A DNA stretch of 64,000 bases, taken from the NCBI GenBank assembly GCA_000310025.1, contig FN649750.1:3755214-3819213 (forward strand), in the 5' to 3' direction. The notes beneath the pieces were generated by a model that saw only the letters and a list, made by a program, of their open reading frames with translations, ran no database searches and had not been told where the DNA came from. Source of the stretch: Ectocarpus siliculosus (taxonomy: Eukaryota; Sar; Phaeophyceae; Ectocarpales; Ectocarpaceae). Both the position numbers and the translations under genes were made by a program. Positions 43,341 to 54,064 of the stretch are shown here, one piece after another. The stretch's first letter is position 1. Each line of letters begins with the position of its first letter.

Positions 43341-43594
43341 TGCCATCTTCATGCACGCATTATTCTAACCCACAGTACGCGACAAATGTCTCACTTTTAT
43401 CGTCGGCGCTTGTTCCATTTTCATGCACGGGTTTAGAGGACCTTGAACTTTTCAAAATAGAGAAATTGCTGTTGCGAAAGCGTATCGAAGAGTTAAGTAG
43501 CATGGCCTCGCAAATGTATATTGCGTATGTTCGGGCCGACGTACCCCCCTGGTTCACTTGTTTGAAAAACATTTGCACGCTGTGCGCGACGCTA

Positions 43595-44363
43595 CTCTGT
43601 CGCAGCTTGCCGAAATTTGTTTGCTCCAGGCCCAACTCAAGGCGGTCGAGCACGCGGCCGAGATCAGTCGACTAGAGCGCGCAGTGGCCGGCGGTGGAGA
43701 TGGCCTCTCTGCCAACGACAATCACCACCACGCCGCCTCCACGGGGGAGCCGTCGGCTGGAGACGCCCAGGGTGCAAGCGGTGAGAGACTAGGTCTTCAA
43801 TATAGATGGGCCGCCATCCTCGGTTCCCTAGAACACTGCGCTTCGCTAATCATTACATGGTGGTTCGTTTACTCGCCGTGTGACATGAGCAGTATCCAGA
43901 TCCACCGCGTTTGTTTGTTTTCTAAGTCATTGGGAAACCTCGCTTGGGGCACCGGCGTCGGTGTGGGCCCCGGCCCTGCATGTGCTCCCGCCATGTTTGG
44001 TCCACCGATTGTAACAGCCGTCCCTTTTGATGGGTTTCGTTTGGTTGGTTGCGTGGGAATGTTAGGGTCGGTAGGTGTCGAACCTTTACCTTTATATGTT
44101 TTCGTGCGGTCAGGCGTTGACTTTGCGTCGGAAGGACAGCTATAGTCATGACACTAGACACCTTAAATCACTTGACCAGACCACATTTCCCACTGCTTGC
44201 GATTGCCCTTCTTGTCGGCTTTGAGACCTTTATAATAGTATTAATGTACATAACAATAGACTTATGCGCCAATCCTTACCTCCATATTGGCCTCCAACTT
44301 GCATTGATTCTCCAACTTGCAGGGGCAGACGCCAATATGGAGGAGGAGTGCCGCGGCGAGGGC

Positions 44364-44396
<33 letters not shown>

Positions 44397-44435
44397 CCCC
44401 ACCGCGCAAGTTTACCTCCAGTGTTTCCGCGTTGA
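43595..44435 (+). CDS. Possible small two-exon gene with coiled coil and Asp run
   Basis: A plausible exon begins after a pyrimidine-rich acceptor near 43,600 and reads LAEICLLQAQLKAVEHAAEISRL, a coiled-coil-like helix, then a Gly/Ala/Ser-rich tail to a donor at about 43,780 (gcg|gtgaga). A second exon after ttgcag at about 44,322 joins in frame and reads ADANMEEECRGEGGGG, then eight Asp from a (GAC) repeat, to a stop at 44,435. No start codon or upstream exon is secure, and no family is recognised. The other frames of the second exon are also open, so this call is weak. Confidence 0.25.
44372..44400 (+). repeat. (GAC)n microsatellite
   Basis: Nine or so GAC units preceded by GGC units, within the second exon of the possible small gene. 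Confidence 0.8.
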
Positions 44436-44439
44436 GGAA

Positions 44440-45430
44440 AGACGGCGGCAGCAGGATGACCTACGGCAAGGTGTCGATCGAGAGCATGCGGTGCTGGAAG
44501 GAGTGCTACGACGATCTTCAAGGAACCCGCACTGCTGGTCGTGCCCAGCTCACCGCGATTATGGACGGCTCTACGTCGAGGAAGAAGGGGGCAGATGGTC
44601 AGAAGGTCACGACGAAGGTTACTGCCCCGTTGGTTCCCGGCTGCACCATGTCGACCGCCGGAAGGTGAGCAACGGGTTGGGCGAATATGTTGTTGGGATA
44701 TCACCTTGTGGTAGGTGTATCCCTGGGTGTGGCAAGCACTGTGTAGAGACAGTGTGCAAAGGCTCACAGAGTGACTGTTAAGTACACTTGTTGAAAGACC
44801 AGATTGATGGTTGAAAGTGGCGCTTAGTTGGCGAAAAGGTAAGGAGAGAGGAAAGAGAGAGGAGTGATCGAGTGGGGGCGAGCACCACGGGGGGCGAGCG
44901 TCCAAGCTATCACGGAAAGATGCACACACACGGGACAATGCAATATCCCGGTCACGCTAGCAGGCGGTTAATCCGACCTCTAGGAACAACGCAAGAATAT
45001 TCTAACGGACAATGGTCTCTCCCGAATGGTCCGATAATTCTCCTGAGGTGAATACCTACGTGCTGTGTTTACAGTAGTACAAACACTAATGACTGACATT
45101 GAATTACCAACATATGTAACGTACAGACAACTGCTTTGTTTCAGAGCCCCCAGTCTACTACCCTTCTCCATCAAACATTAATGAAGCCTGTTGGCAATAC
45201 TCCCCCCCCCCTCGCGAACAACTGAACTGCTTTCATCAGGTGGCTCACAATCCTCTCGGCGATCAATGTTTGCCACAAGAAATCCTGCTGCACGAAGGAT
45301 TCCACGATCGAGCACGCTCTACTGAAGCATCCCATCCCCCACGGCCCAGAAGCCCCCCCCCCTCCCCGGCAAGTGTAAGACGGGCGGCGCCAAGAAGCGG
45401 AAGACGGGCAAGAGTTAGTTTTTTTTTTGT
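44440..45430. other. Stretch without recognisable gene
   Basis: Open frames at 44,440-44,780 overlap in three phases with no preferred one. C-runs occur near 45,203 and 45,351-45,366. Confidence 0.35.
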
Positions 45431-45539
45431 TTGCCCTTTAGCCTAAGCCTAGCGATATCGTCGGCATATTCGTTGTGACTTGGAGAATTGTAGCGGCATG
45501 TTCGTGTTGTAGGCTGGCCTCCTCTAGACTCGGCGCCAA

Positions 45540-45680
45540 TCAACGGCGCGGGAGGGGGGCGGAAGGAAACAGCGAGGGAAGAGAGCAAACGAGAAGAGGC
45601 TGACCGTGTCGCACGGCATGTTGCGGATTGAAGCTGACTAGTATTTTTATTTTGGTACTTTCTCCCCCCCCCCCCCCCCC
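45540..45680 (+). mobile_element. LINE 3' end fragment, same family as the element at window start
   Basis: The plus strand reads GGRKETAREESKREEADRVARHVAD then stop at about 45,631. It aligns with the tail of the first LINE (QQADETARKGRKREEADRVARN then stop). A short 3' UTR and a long C run follow, as in the first copy. The fragment is heavily 5'-truncated, the usual result of incomplete target-primed reverse transcription. Confidence 0.75.
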
Positions 45681-45725
45681 CTGGCGGCCGGAGTTGAATT
45701 GGGCCGGGGGAAATCCCGGCCCCGG

Positions 45726-45825
45726 NNNNNNNNNNNNNNNNNNNNNNNNNNNNNNNNNNNNNNNNNNNNNNNNNNNNNNNNNNNNNNNNNNNNNNNNNNN
45801 NNNNNNNNNNNNNNNNNNNNNNNNN
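45726..45825. other. Assembly gap (100 N) flanked by degraded duplicate sequence
   Basis: The sequence after the gap (45,826-45,945) repeats the sequence before it (45,603-45,725), including the gcatgttg.ggatt, ctagtattttt and poly-C landmarks. Base-call noise rises past the poly-C. The two sides look like poor reads of one locus, not separate sequence. Confidence 0.75.
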
Positions 45826-45945
45826 GCCCGTTTCCCCCGGCATGTTGGGGATTAAAGCTAATTAGTATTTTTTTTTTTTTATTTTCCCCCCCCCCCCCCC
45901 CCCCTTGCCGTCGCGTTTAGACTGTCTTCGTGGATATTCTGGCCC

Positions 45946-47950
45946 CTGTGCGAGTTGGTGTTCTTGTCTTTTATTTTATTTTATTGTATTTTGTTTTATT
46001 TTTTTGACACTTTTATTTTCTTTGATTTTACCTCACATACATAGCGTGTAGAGGGGAGCGGAGGGCTAAGAAATATTTTTGCTTCTGATTGTATTTTGCT
46101 CTTGTATTTTACCGCTCTGCTGACCCTTGGGGTCCATTTCATTTTGGTATACCTTTTCTAGGTATGTTAACCTGGGACCACGGAAATTGACCGAGTCAAG
46201 TGTTGGATTAGTTCGGAGAGATTCAGACAGAAAGAGGTCCTGGATAGAGAGACCGGGATGTTTTTTTTTTATGTGAAGAAAATAACAACAACAACAACAT
46301 TCGTGTTGACTTGGAGGTTTTTGGTAGCAGCGTGTGATGCGCATTCGCGATGAGAACATCACGTGAGGCTTAGGAGATCTAAGGGCTCAGTGGTTGGGCT
46401 TTCGTAGTGATATCTTGTGCGGGTGTGTGGGGAGCAGGTGCTACATCTTCGATCGTGCCCAAATCGTTGCGAGCTTGCTTTTATGTGCAACAGCAGGGGG
46501 GCGGGCTGTTTGCATATTTTTGTTTTTCTATTTGATGGCAGAAACTTCTCCAACGGTAGAAACACGGATGTCGTGTAGGCGAGTGCGCTCTCTATCGTTT
46601 AGAGGATGTCGGATAATTTATTTGGAGGAAGGATCCGACGTGTCGTAGTGACTGTACTCGTGGTTGGTTCCCTCGTGCTTCCGAATGGTGATTTCGGCTG
46701 GTCGGTTGTGGGGATTGTATTTTTTCCGCTTGATTTCGGCTAACTTTCTTGTCATGTGTGGATTGTTTTTTTTCGGGGGAACGTAACATGTCATATCGTG
46801 CGCGATGATGATCAAGCGACGTTCAGAATGGAGATGCCTGAAGTCGTTAGTCGGCTATCGTAGCGATGTGATACTATCGTGTTTCATGCACTTATATTTG
46901 GAGTTTTGTGTTACTTGTATTTTGGGGCATTGAAAGAACACCGTGTGTCATGCGATCTGCGGTTAAAGTCAGTGAGGCTCAGAATGGAGGTGCATGAGAT
47001 CATTGTGTGTTATCATTATGTTCACAAGGAAGGGCGGTTTCTTTTGTGTTGGCGTACTGCATACAAGTATCATATGCCATGCCCCTTGTAGCAGTACGAT
47101 CTTTTCATGTTTTGCGTTGACAAGGTGTTGAATTGCCTTAGGATAACGGCAGATGTCTGCTCTCTATATTGTCTGTTCCCGTTTTCTAGTGGCTTTATTT
47201 AAATCTCGCGGAGCGGGGGGGGCGATGGAATGAGAATTATTGATGTAAATGCAACGGCAGTTGCAAGCGTCATTTTTGTGTTGGGATTTTGGACGTTATT
47301 CTGTCTTTGCAGTCCTGGGTATTTCTGGATGTTGTATTGAAGGAAGGATTTGGTATGTGCTGATTAGTAAACGGTTGGGGCCTATGTGCTTTCCGAATAA
47401 TGATTATGTGCTGACCAAGAGGTTGAAAGGTACGGCGTTGTTTGAGGTTGTTGATTCTGATTTGATGACGCGTTCACGGTGTTGTCCGTTGTTCTGCAAG
47501 ACGCAACGCTGATGTAATGTTGAATCTTGTTGGAAATTTTTCCAAGAATATTCCTGTTTTTTTTACGGATTGAGTTTTCTCAAGGGGGTAAGGTAAGTAG
47601 GCTCTTGACGTATGAGGTATATCTTTGATGGTATATTTTTGTATGTTTCAAGTTGCCGTTCCTGGAACGGTACATGCATGTAATTCGCTTGGACGACAGT
47701 ACCTTTGTCCAAGCAGGGGGCTGTTTGTGGTACTTGGGTAAAGATACTGGTCTGGGATGGATTTCGGGATACGCAGTTGGGGTAGTGGTATGACCATCTG
47801 GTATTTCGGGGACCCTTTCACCCTCGCAGAGACCACAACCAAATAACACAAGAGCAAAAACAACTTCAAGGGGCGCCTTCGGAGATTGTCGGCAGCGAGC
47901 TAAGCATTAGCCCTAGCGCCAGCACACAAGCAAAATCATCAAAGCACACG
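45946..47950. other. T-rich region without recognisable gene
   Basis: Includes an (ATTTT)n stretch at 45,970-46,005, a short (AAC)n at 46,285-46,301, and a hairpin at 47,054-47,096 (gtactgcatacaag / cttgtagcagtac). No coding frame has support. Confidence 0.4.
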
Positions 47951-47959
47951 CAGTCAACC

Positions 47960-48596
47960 CTATGTTCATATGACGTCACTTGCGTAAAGGTGGCGGAAGT
48001 CACGCACGTGATATGTACCGTGCACTGATCATGCACTTTAATGAAAGTGACGAAATCGTTCGTCACTTGTCTTCACTTTCGTAAAAGTGACGAAAATCAC
48101 GCACGTGATATGTACCGTGCACTGATCATGCACTTTAATGAAAGTGAAGAAATCGTTCGTCACTTGTCTTCACTTTGGTAACAGTGACGAAAGTCACGGA
48201 CATGATAGTATCGTGGACTAGTTCTGCACTTTTATGAAAGTGACGTGCAAGTCACTTTGATAAAAGTATCATTCACTTTCATACCGTGAAATGACTCTCG
48301 TAATAGTGATTTGACTGTTGTAGGAGTGTCTGTGAAAGTGAGTGTGGCTTTCACTTTCATTGTGGGAGGGAGTGACGTATATAACAGTCAATATCACCTT
48401 TGTAAAAGTGACTATCACTTTTGTACAAGTGACGTCACGCTTATGAAAGTGTCTATCGCTGCTATAAGAATGCTCCTCACTTTCATAAGAGTGCTCCTCA
48501 CCAATGTAAGAGTGACAGTTCACTATTATAACAGTGAAATTCACTGTTATAACCGTGAATTTCACTATTATAACAGTGAATCCATTTACACGATAA
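47960..48596. repeat. Short-palindrome array 2 (TCACTTTTATAAAAGTGA type)
   Basis: About 25 variants of the same palindrome as array 1, for example cactttcgtaaaagtg, cacttttatgaaagtg, cactgttataaccgtg and cactattataacagtg, every 15-30 bp. Several variants change on both arms so that pairing is kept (CACTTT/AAAGTG versus CACTGT/ACAGTG). The left third is also a 97-bp tandem repeat. Confidence 0.85.
47996..48245. repeat. 97-bp tandem repeat, about 2.5 copies
   Basis: Units start at 48,001, 48,098 and 48,195 (cac.g.c.tgata.). The first two are almost identical and contain cacgcacgtgatatgtacc and the cactttaatgaaagtg palindrome. The third diverges and is partial. Confidence 0.85.
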
Positions 48597-49944
48597 TGTG
48601 GGAAGCCCGAAGCTGGTTGCAACAGCGGAACAACGCGTTAACCGTCAACGATCCCGAAACACAAACGCCACCAAGTATCGCGTTGGGGTAGCTCCGGTCG
48701 TGCGGGGAGTGAGCACGATATTCGCTGAATCGTGTTCGCCTTTACCCCTTGGTCCACCACAACTCGGAACGAGAGGTACGGGCAAACGTCGATGGGTCGT
48801 ACGGGAGTTTTTCGGAACAAGCCGACAAGTTGGAGCCGTTGTAACAGCAAGGAACAAGTGGTGTGCGCAGATCAACATCGTCCAATACCAGGCTCTGCAA
48901 GGTCGGAATGACTCGCGCTCTAGCACGCCGGGCGTTATCGTACAAGTTTTCCGTCGGACGGTGTGAATCGTGTTACGCATACCGCAAGACTTTCGTGAGC
49001 AAGGGTGGGTGTTGTCTAGAAGGAATTCCTCATGGACACGTGTTCGTCATCGGGCTACTGAGCAGCCTCCGGGAAGTACGGAGTCCCGACACCTGTAATG
49101 GTTCCGAGTAGTTGAGGATATCCTACCCTGACATTGGGATACGTGACTTTGGCACCAAACTATCTGTGTCGTCATGGCCTTGTACGCCTTACATGACTGT
49201 AACTGATGCGTGTCCTGCGCTGTCGGAGCACTTCGCCAGGTCCTCTATATCTTCGTCCCCGATTCCGCAGTTATCGAGATAGCTGTGGACGTGTGGAGAT
49301 TCAGGCCAGTATCGCACCAGTCACATGCGGTAATGCCCAATAAGTGCATCAAACGCTTTGCAATTGGGAAGTTGGCCGGCAGCCACTTCAAACAACTTTG
49401 CTGCCAGAAAGTGCTGAATGACCTGAATGGTCCTGCCTTGGGAACGTGTGTGGGTGGAAATCTCTCGGTGTTGGTCGCCGTCGACCTTCAAGCATTTCCA
49501 CGTAACGGTTCAGATGTTTTGTGCAGTACTCGGCCTACCCATTCAATTTCTGTGGATAACCCTCCTTATGACTCTGCACAGGCTGCTTGCTACTTCGAGC
49601 ACATGTCGTGCCGTGACCTCACATTTTGGTTTTGTCAGCCTCGCATCCGTAGAGTGAATTCTCTGGGTCCAAGCACGCGTTCCGTACTGGCGCTGCCACC
49701 GGAAACAATACGACACGCGCGGTGTCGGGCGTGGCAGGTTACTGGAGGAGCTTGTCTGGATTCAAACTCGAGGTTGTCAAGTACGAGCTCAACACTTTGG
49801 TTGCTGCGATGTCATGAAACGAGTGCGTCGTATGTACTCGGCTCGATCGCGCCACAAGTTTCGCTGCCGAAACCGCAACCAAGGTCTGGGTGTGGACGAA
49901 CGTTGCATATTTTATCTTCATCTTGCAGTTCCGGACAAAATTCT

Positions 49945-50286
49945 TCATCTGTTCCTACTGCCTGCTTGGAGATCAGGGCGTAGAATCTTCCCGCAACACG
50001 CCCCGCCACAACCGCCGTGGCAGTCTGCATGTTCTAGACTGCTGCAGATGTAGCTGTCCGTGCCAGGAGCGCACGATTGGTCAGACTCGCATGCCCCGTC
50101 GTCCCCTAGAGAAGGACAAGCTGCGAAAGAAAATAACAGTCGCATAGATGCTTTATCAAGAAGAATCAGGAGGACGGACGTGTTCACGCCCACGATATAA
50201 GCATCAAGGGGTCCGGGAATGCTCCGCGACTTTTCGCGAGCTGTTATTGCTGCTAAAAATGCAAACATCACAGTCGCCATCTTCAT
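49945..50286 (-). CDS. Candidate small secreted Cys-rich protein
   Basis: A 113-codon frame starts MKMATVMFAFLAAITA, signal-peptide-like. After a neutral stretch it ends with ten cysteines in about 45 residues (ACPSLGDDGACESDQSCAPG and CHGGCGGACCGK). The spacing suggests a compact disulfide-bonded or metal-binding module. A possible intron (gtgggc ... ttcgcag) lies between the two halves but changes the frame, so the unspliced form is the simpler reading. No family is recognised. Confidence 0.3.
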   Translation of the reverse strand: MKMATVMFAFLAAITAREKSRSIPGPLDAYIVGVNTSVLLILLDKASMRLLFSFAACPSLGDDGACESDQSCAPGTDSYICSSLEHADCHGGCGGACCGKILRPDLQAGSRNR

Positions 50287-51667
50287 TGAAAAACGACGGT
50301 GGTGGCCACTTCGTGCTTACAGTCCGATGAACATTTGTAGACGGATAGATGAACCGGCGGAATCAACTTGCTGAGTTTTCCTTTTTCCTCCGGAATAGGA
50401 TGCGTGAAGCGCAAGCTTTCCACACGGCGTTGCTCGCTGAGACTCTGGAGTGCGATTGTTTCGAACGGTGTGAGAGGTGGTGGTTTGTTCGCTTCTTACG
50501 TTCTGCGTGACGAGCTGCAGCCGCATTTGCTATGATTCGGGCCTATTCTAGAGGTTTTCCCTACTCCGTGAATAAACACCCCAAGCCACCTTCTCCGATT
50601 TGATGTAGTGACTGCCCTCGGCAGCGGCTACTCCATGCGTCACGTAAATTTCTATATTCGTCTGCGGAATACAAAATACACATCATTCAAACTAAACAAG
50701 GTTGGAACCATTCGTTGTATAGTGCGTTTTGGCCTGTTGCGTAGTCAGCGATGTCGTTTATTGCTACGGACCATCAATGCACGTGCGACCGGAAGCTTGC
50801 CGTGAGTCCAGCGTGAATAGTACAGACGCTACTCACAGCAAATGCCGCCATCCTCAAAGCCATCTGGGAGGAACGGGGCCTTGAGAAGAGGTGACCTGAG
50901 ACGGAGCGAACGCAGCAGAGAGAAATGTTCGTTTTGAGCTGAGGGATTGTGACGATCGTTCAACCACCTGACGACGGTGAGTCCGCAAGACGAAGCTTCG
51001 AAACACATCCATGACTATGTATACGCCGATATGAACTGCGCTCATGGAAATCGATGATATCCTAGTGGAGAATATTCCATTGACAGGGCGACCTTCTAGG
51101 CGCGCCGCGGACGTTCAGCCAGCGCTACATTTAACCCCTCGGAATGCGCTACACAGCGATGGCTTATATGAGGTCACGAACACCACAGGATTATATTTTC
51201 CGGTTGCTTGTTGCACGAAGACCCTGTAAACGACGCCGCACCACCGCCGGTTGCTCCCCCGGCCAATGACGGTAGGCACTGCAAATCGTCGTTACCTCCC
51301 AAAACTCTGCATGGAACGGAAGAGCAGTGAATGCGATGATTGCGCAAGCGAATCGCGGGACAGTGGCGACGGTCAAGAACGGGTTGGTTGTAGGCTGGTC
51401 AAAGAGATGCCTCGATCTGTTTGAGTGTGTACGCCGTCTCTGAACGTTTACCGCTCCAACGTGAAAGCTACATTCTCTAGAAAAAAGTGCTGGTGCCAAC
51501 GAGTTTAACCGTATTGCCCAGATCGAAGGAGTATATGCCATTGGAGAGCTACAAAAAGTGAGAATGACACCGCCCTTCCCTTGATATTGATAAAAATATC
51601 ATGTCCAGTGGCCGACACGACGAGACGAATCATTCTATCGCCGTCGACTTGCACCGACAATACTTCG

Positions 51668-51756
51668 AGGCGTCACACAACTCACATGCGTTCCAGCGCA
51701 TCCAGACCGTCGAAAAGCCCCGCGGGGAGCGAAGTGAGCTGGTTGTCATACGCTTC
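51668..51756. repeat. Dispersed direct repeat pair, copy 1
   Basis: gtcacacaactcaca ... accgtc.aa.agccccg.ggggagcgaa ... agctggttgtcat recurs at 52,112-52,196 with about 80% identity. Confidence 0.6.
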
Positions 51757-52111
51757 ACTGATGCACCCCACAGACCAGACGAAAAACAGGAAGGGATGAC
51801 GGTGCGCGTTAGAGACAGTATAGTAGTGTACGTCCACATATGGTTCGCACTAAGAGAAACAAAGCTGGCCAGACTCCGGAACACCACGTGAAACCGGTTG
51901 CGATCACAACACATATGTTCCACATCAGGGAACGATTATCACGCCATGGGAGCTCCCGTTGTGAGGGGGGTGAACATGTGCAAGAAGAACGGGACTTTGG
52001 CGGTCATACCACTGGGCTACTGCAAGCGTTCTCCATGTCCACTCCGTACCTGTCTCTCATCGAACAAACAGGTTGGTTCTGAACCTCAGAATGGGTCACA
52101 CCGGGAGGAAT

Positions 52112-52196
52112 ACAGAGGTCACACAACTCACAGATATGTCAGAGCGCCGAGACCGTCAAACAGCCCCGAGGGGAGCGAAACCAGCTGGTTGTCATT
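52112..52196. repeat. Dispersed direct repeat pair, copy 2
   Basis: Second copy of the repeat at 51,668-51,756, same orientation, 440 bp away. One frame of both copies reads HTTH ... SPxGSExSWLS, but no gene is supported. Confidence 0.6.
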
Positions 52197-53123
52197 CGAG
52201 AGCTGGTTTGTACCGTGCAAGGAAACGGAAAGCGGGGAGATCTCGGGCCTATCAAGCAATCTGGGGAGTACCTCGGAGGGCTGCGCTGTCGGTTCCACGA
52301 TTGCAAGCGAAAGCTCATGGAAGGCCCCTAGATTTCCGGCCAGGGCGGTTTCTCGGTGAAGGTAGGAAGCTCAACGGCCATATGGGTGCACACCATCTGC
52401 TTTCCCCGCTTATCGCGTTCTAAGTACCCTCAGGAGGATTCTGTTGATAACAGGAGACCCGGTTGGTGCCGGAACAGCAAAGGGTTAATTCACCGCTGCC
52501 CAATGAGAAACACCTGACGGACGAACACACTTCCAACAAGAGGTATCCCACCGCGTATTGCAATAGCAATAACGATGCAGGTGCCCACGAGACATGAGCC
52601 CCTCCGAGCAGATACCCATGAAGTGCAAATGCAGTAGACAGGGCTCAACGCTATACTGCAGGTGTGAAACACCGCCCCTCCTTTATCAGGGAGGGGAGGC
52701 TGGAGAATAGGATATGTTTCGTGGTTTGACTGATGGATGTACATACGTATGTATCCGTATATAGACAATGCTGTTTCTATGTTGATCGGGTTTAGGTCAA
52801 TTATCCGGCGATTCTTCCCCGTGAACTGTTTGTCCGGTACCAACAACATTGTTTGCAACCTTCATCCGAAAGTAGGACACGACATTGGGTCGAACCCACA
52901 TGGTTCTCACTCGCGGTACGCCGTCGCCAAGGTCACGGACTAGAGGAGTAATCCCGTCGTTAGAAGGATGCCGCCGAATAGCACGGCGCCGGGGAACCAC
53001 GTCCGACGGATGAACACATGACACCCCCCGGTCCATGATCCTCTGGTTAAGTCTCAAGTGCGTCTGTGACATGGAATTAATGCTGTCAAACTTCCACAAG
53101 AGCCAGAAACACATGCGGCGTAC

Positions 53124-53466
53124 AGTTTTTTTTATTTTTTTTTTTCTTCACTTCAAATCAGCGCTCACAGCACTAGTGCCGTTTACTCCATCCCGTGGTC
53201 ACACAGAAGAGCCCCTCCGTGGTCGCACAGAAGAGCCCCTCTCTATACCCTCCCCTCCTGCGGTACTTTACCTTCGATTTTTAATGCGAGAAGAGTTCAG
53301 CACTCTCTTCCCTCTGTGTACACACGAACTAGCGCTATCCACTAGACCAGGAGCGGAAGCGATAGAAAAACTCACGTTGCAAGAAAAGCTCGCTTACTAC
53401 CGGGATTCGAACCCCTGACCTGACCTCTAGAAGGTTTCGCGGACACCAACTAGACCACCGGGGCGA
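53124..53466 (-). mobile_element. tRNA-derived SINE candidate
   Basis: On the minus strand the head has a Pol III A box (TGGTCTAGTTGG, 53,457-53,446) and a perfect B box (GGTTCGAATCC, 53,413-53,403), 33 bp apart. About 250 bp of body follows and then an A-rich tail (53,150-53,127 on the minus strand). A second D-arm-like phrase (TGGTCTAGTGGATAGCGC) lies in the body near 53,340. CTATACG before the head and CTGTACG after the tail may be a target duplication. The head does not fold into a sound tRNA (weak T and acceptor stems), so it is not a tRNA gene. Confidence 0.6.
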
Positions 53467-54064
53467 CCGTATAGACCACTCAGTGTAGAACTGGCTGAGT
53501 ACTGAAACATCTGCTTGTGACGTTTTCAGTACAATATAGTGTCTGCACCTCCCGCCCGTAACAGGGGGCGTCAAAGTTCTTTGGGTACAATCAGAGTCAA
53601 CTCGGATCGGATGCTGAAAAGGGTAGGCAATGCTCGTCACAACGCCTGCACTCGCTACGTACCCTACTACCGTAGACTGCCCGTCGCCTTGAAGAGCTCA
53701 CGATCACACAAACCACTCCTCTATGGCGCTTGTGCACGATATCGCGAGAAGGTTTTGCACGAGTATTTTGAGTGGTCTACACTGTTTTGGAAGCGTGCCA
53801 AAACATCTCTCCTCTCCGCTAAAAAAAAAACGTGTCGATTCTACATCGGTCACAAGAACGACTTGTACGTGAACCGAGCCTAAAACGTAGCGTGGCCACT
53901 GGCCAAATAGGATGTCGTAGCGCACGTGCGCACGACCAATACGAAATACAAGCACCGTGGTCCCCTGCGGCATGGACACACTGTCCTAGAACAAAACAAG
54001 AGGCCCTTTCACCGAGCACGTGGACCTTGCGCGAGGAATATAGCACCCCCTCACGGTACACTTG
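53467..54064. other. Stretch between SINE candidate and ABCC 3' end
   Basis: Probably includes the 3' UTR of the ABCC gene at its right side. No other feature seen. Confidence 0.4.

Larger units (their letters stand above)
48600..53120. other. Gene-poor region
   Basis: About 4.5 kb with only a small Cys-rich candidate (49,945-50,286) and a repeat pair (51,670 and 52,110) worth naming. A 257-codon open stretch at 49,210-49,983 has no ATG-led support or recognisable domain. Confidence 0.4.

Noticed and set aside
45415-45480. YADDIARL-like residues on the minus strand, resembling an RT catalytic motif
   Set aside because: No other RT block surrounds it, and the adjacent LINE tail is on the other strand; taken as coincidence.
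49210-49983. 257-codon plus-strand open frame
   Set aside because: No domain, no clear start, unremarkable composition, and the opposite strand is equally open in places.
53393-53466. A tRNA gene
   Set aside because: A and B boxes are present, but the T stem has only three good pairs and the acceptor stem does not pair; better explained as a SINE head.
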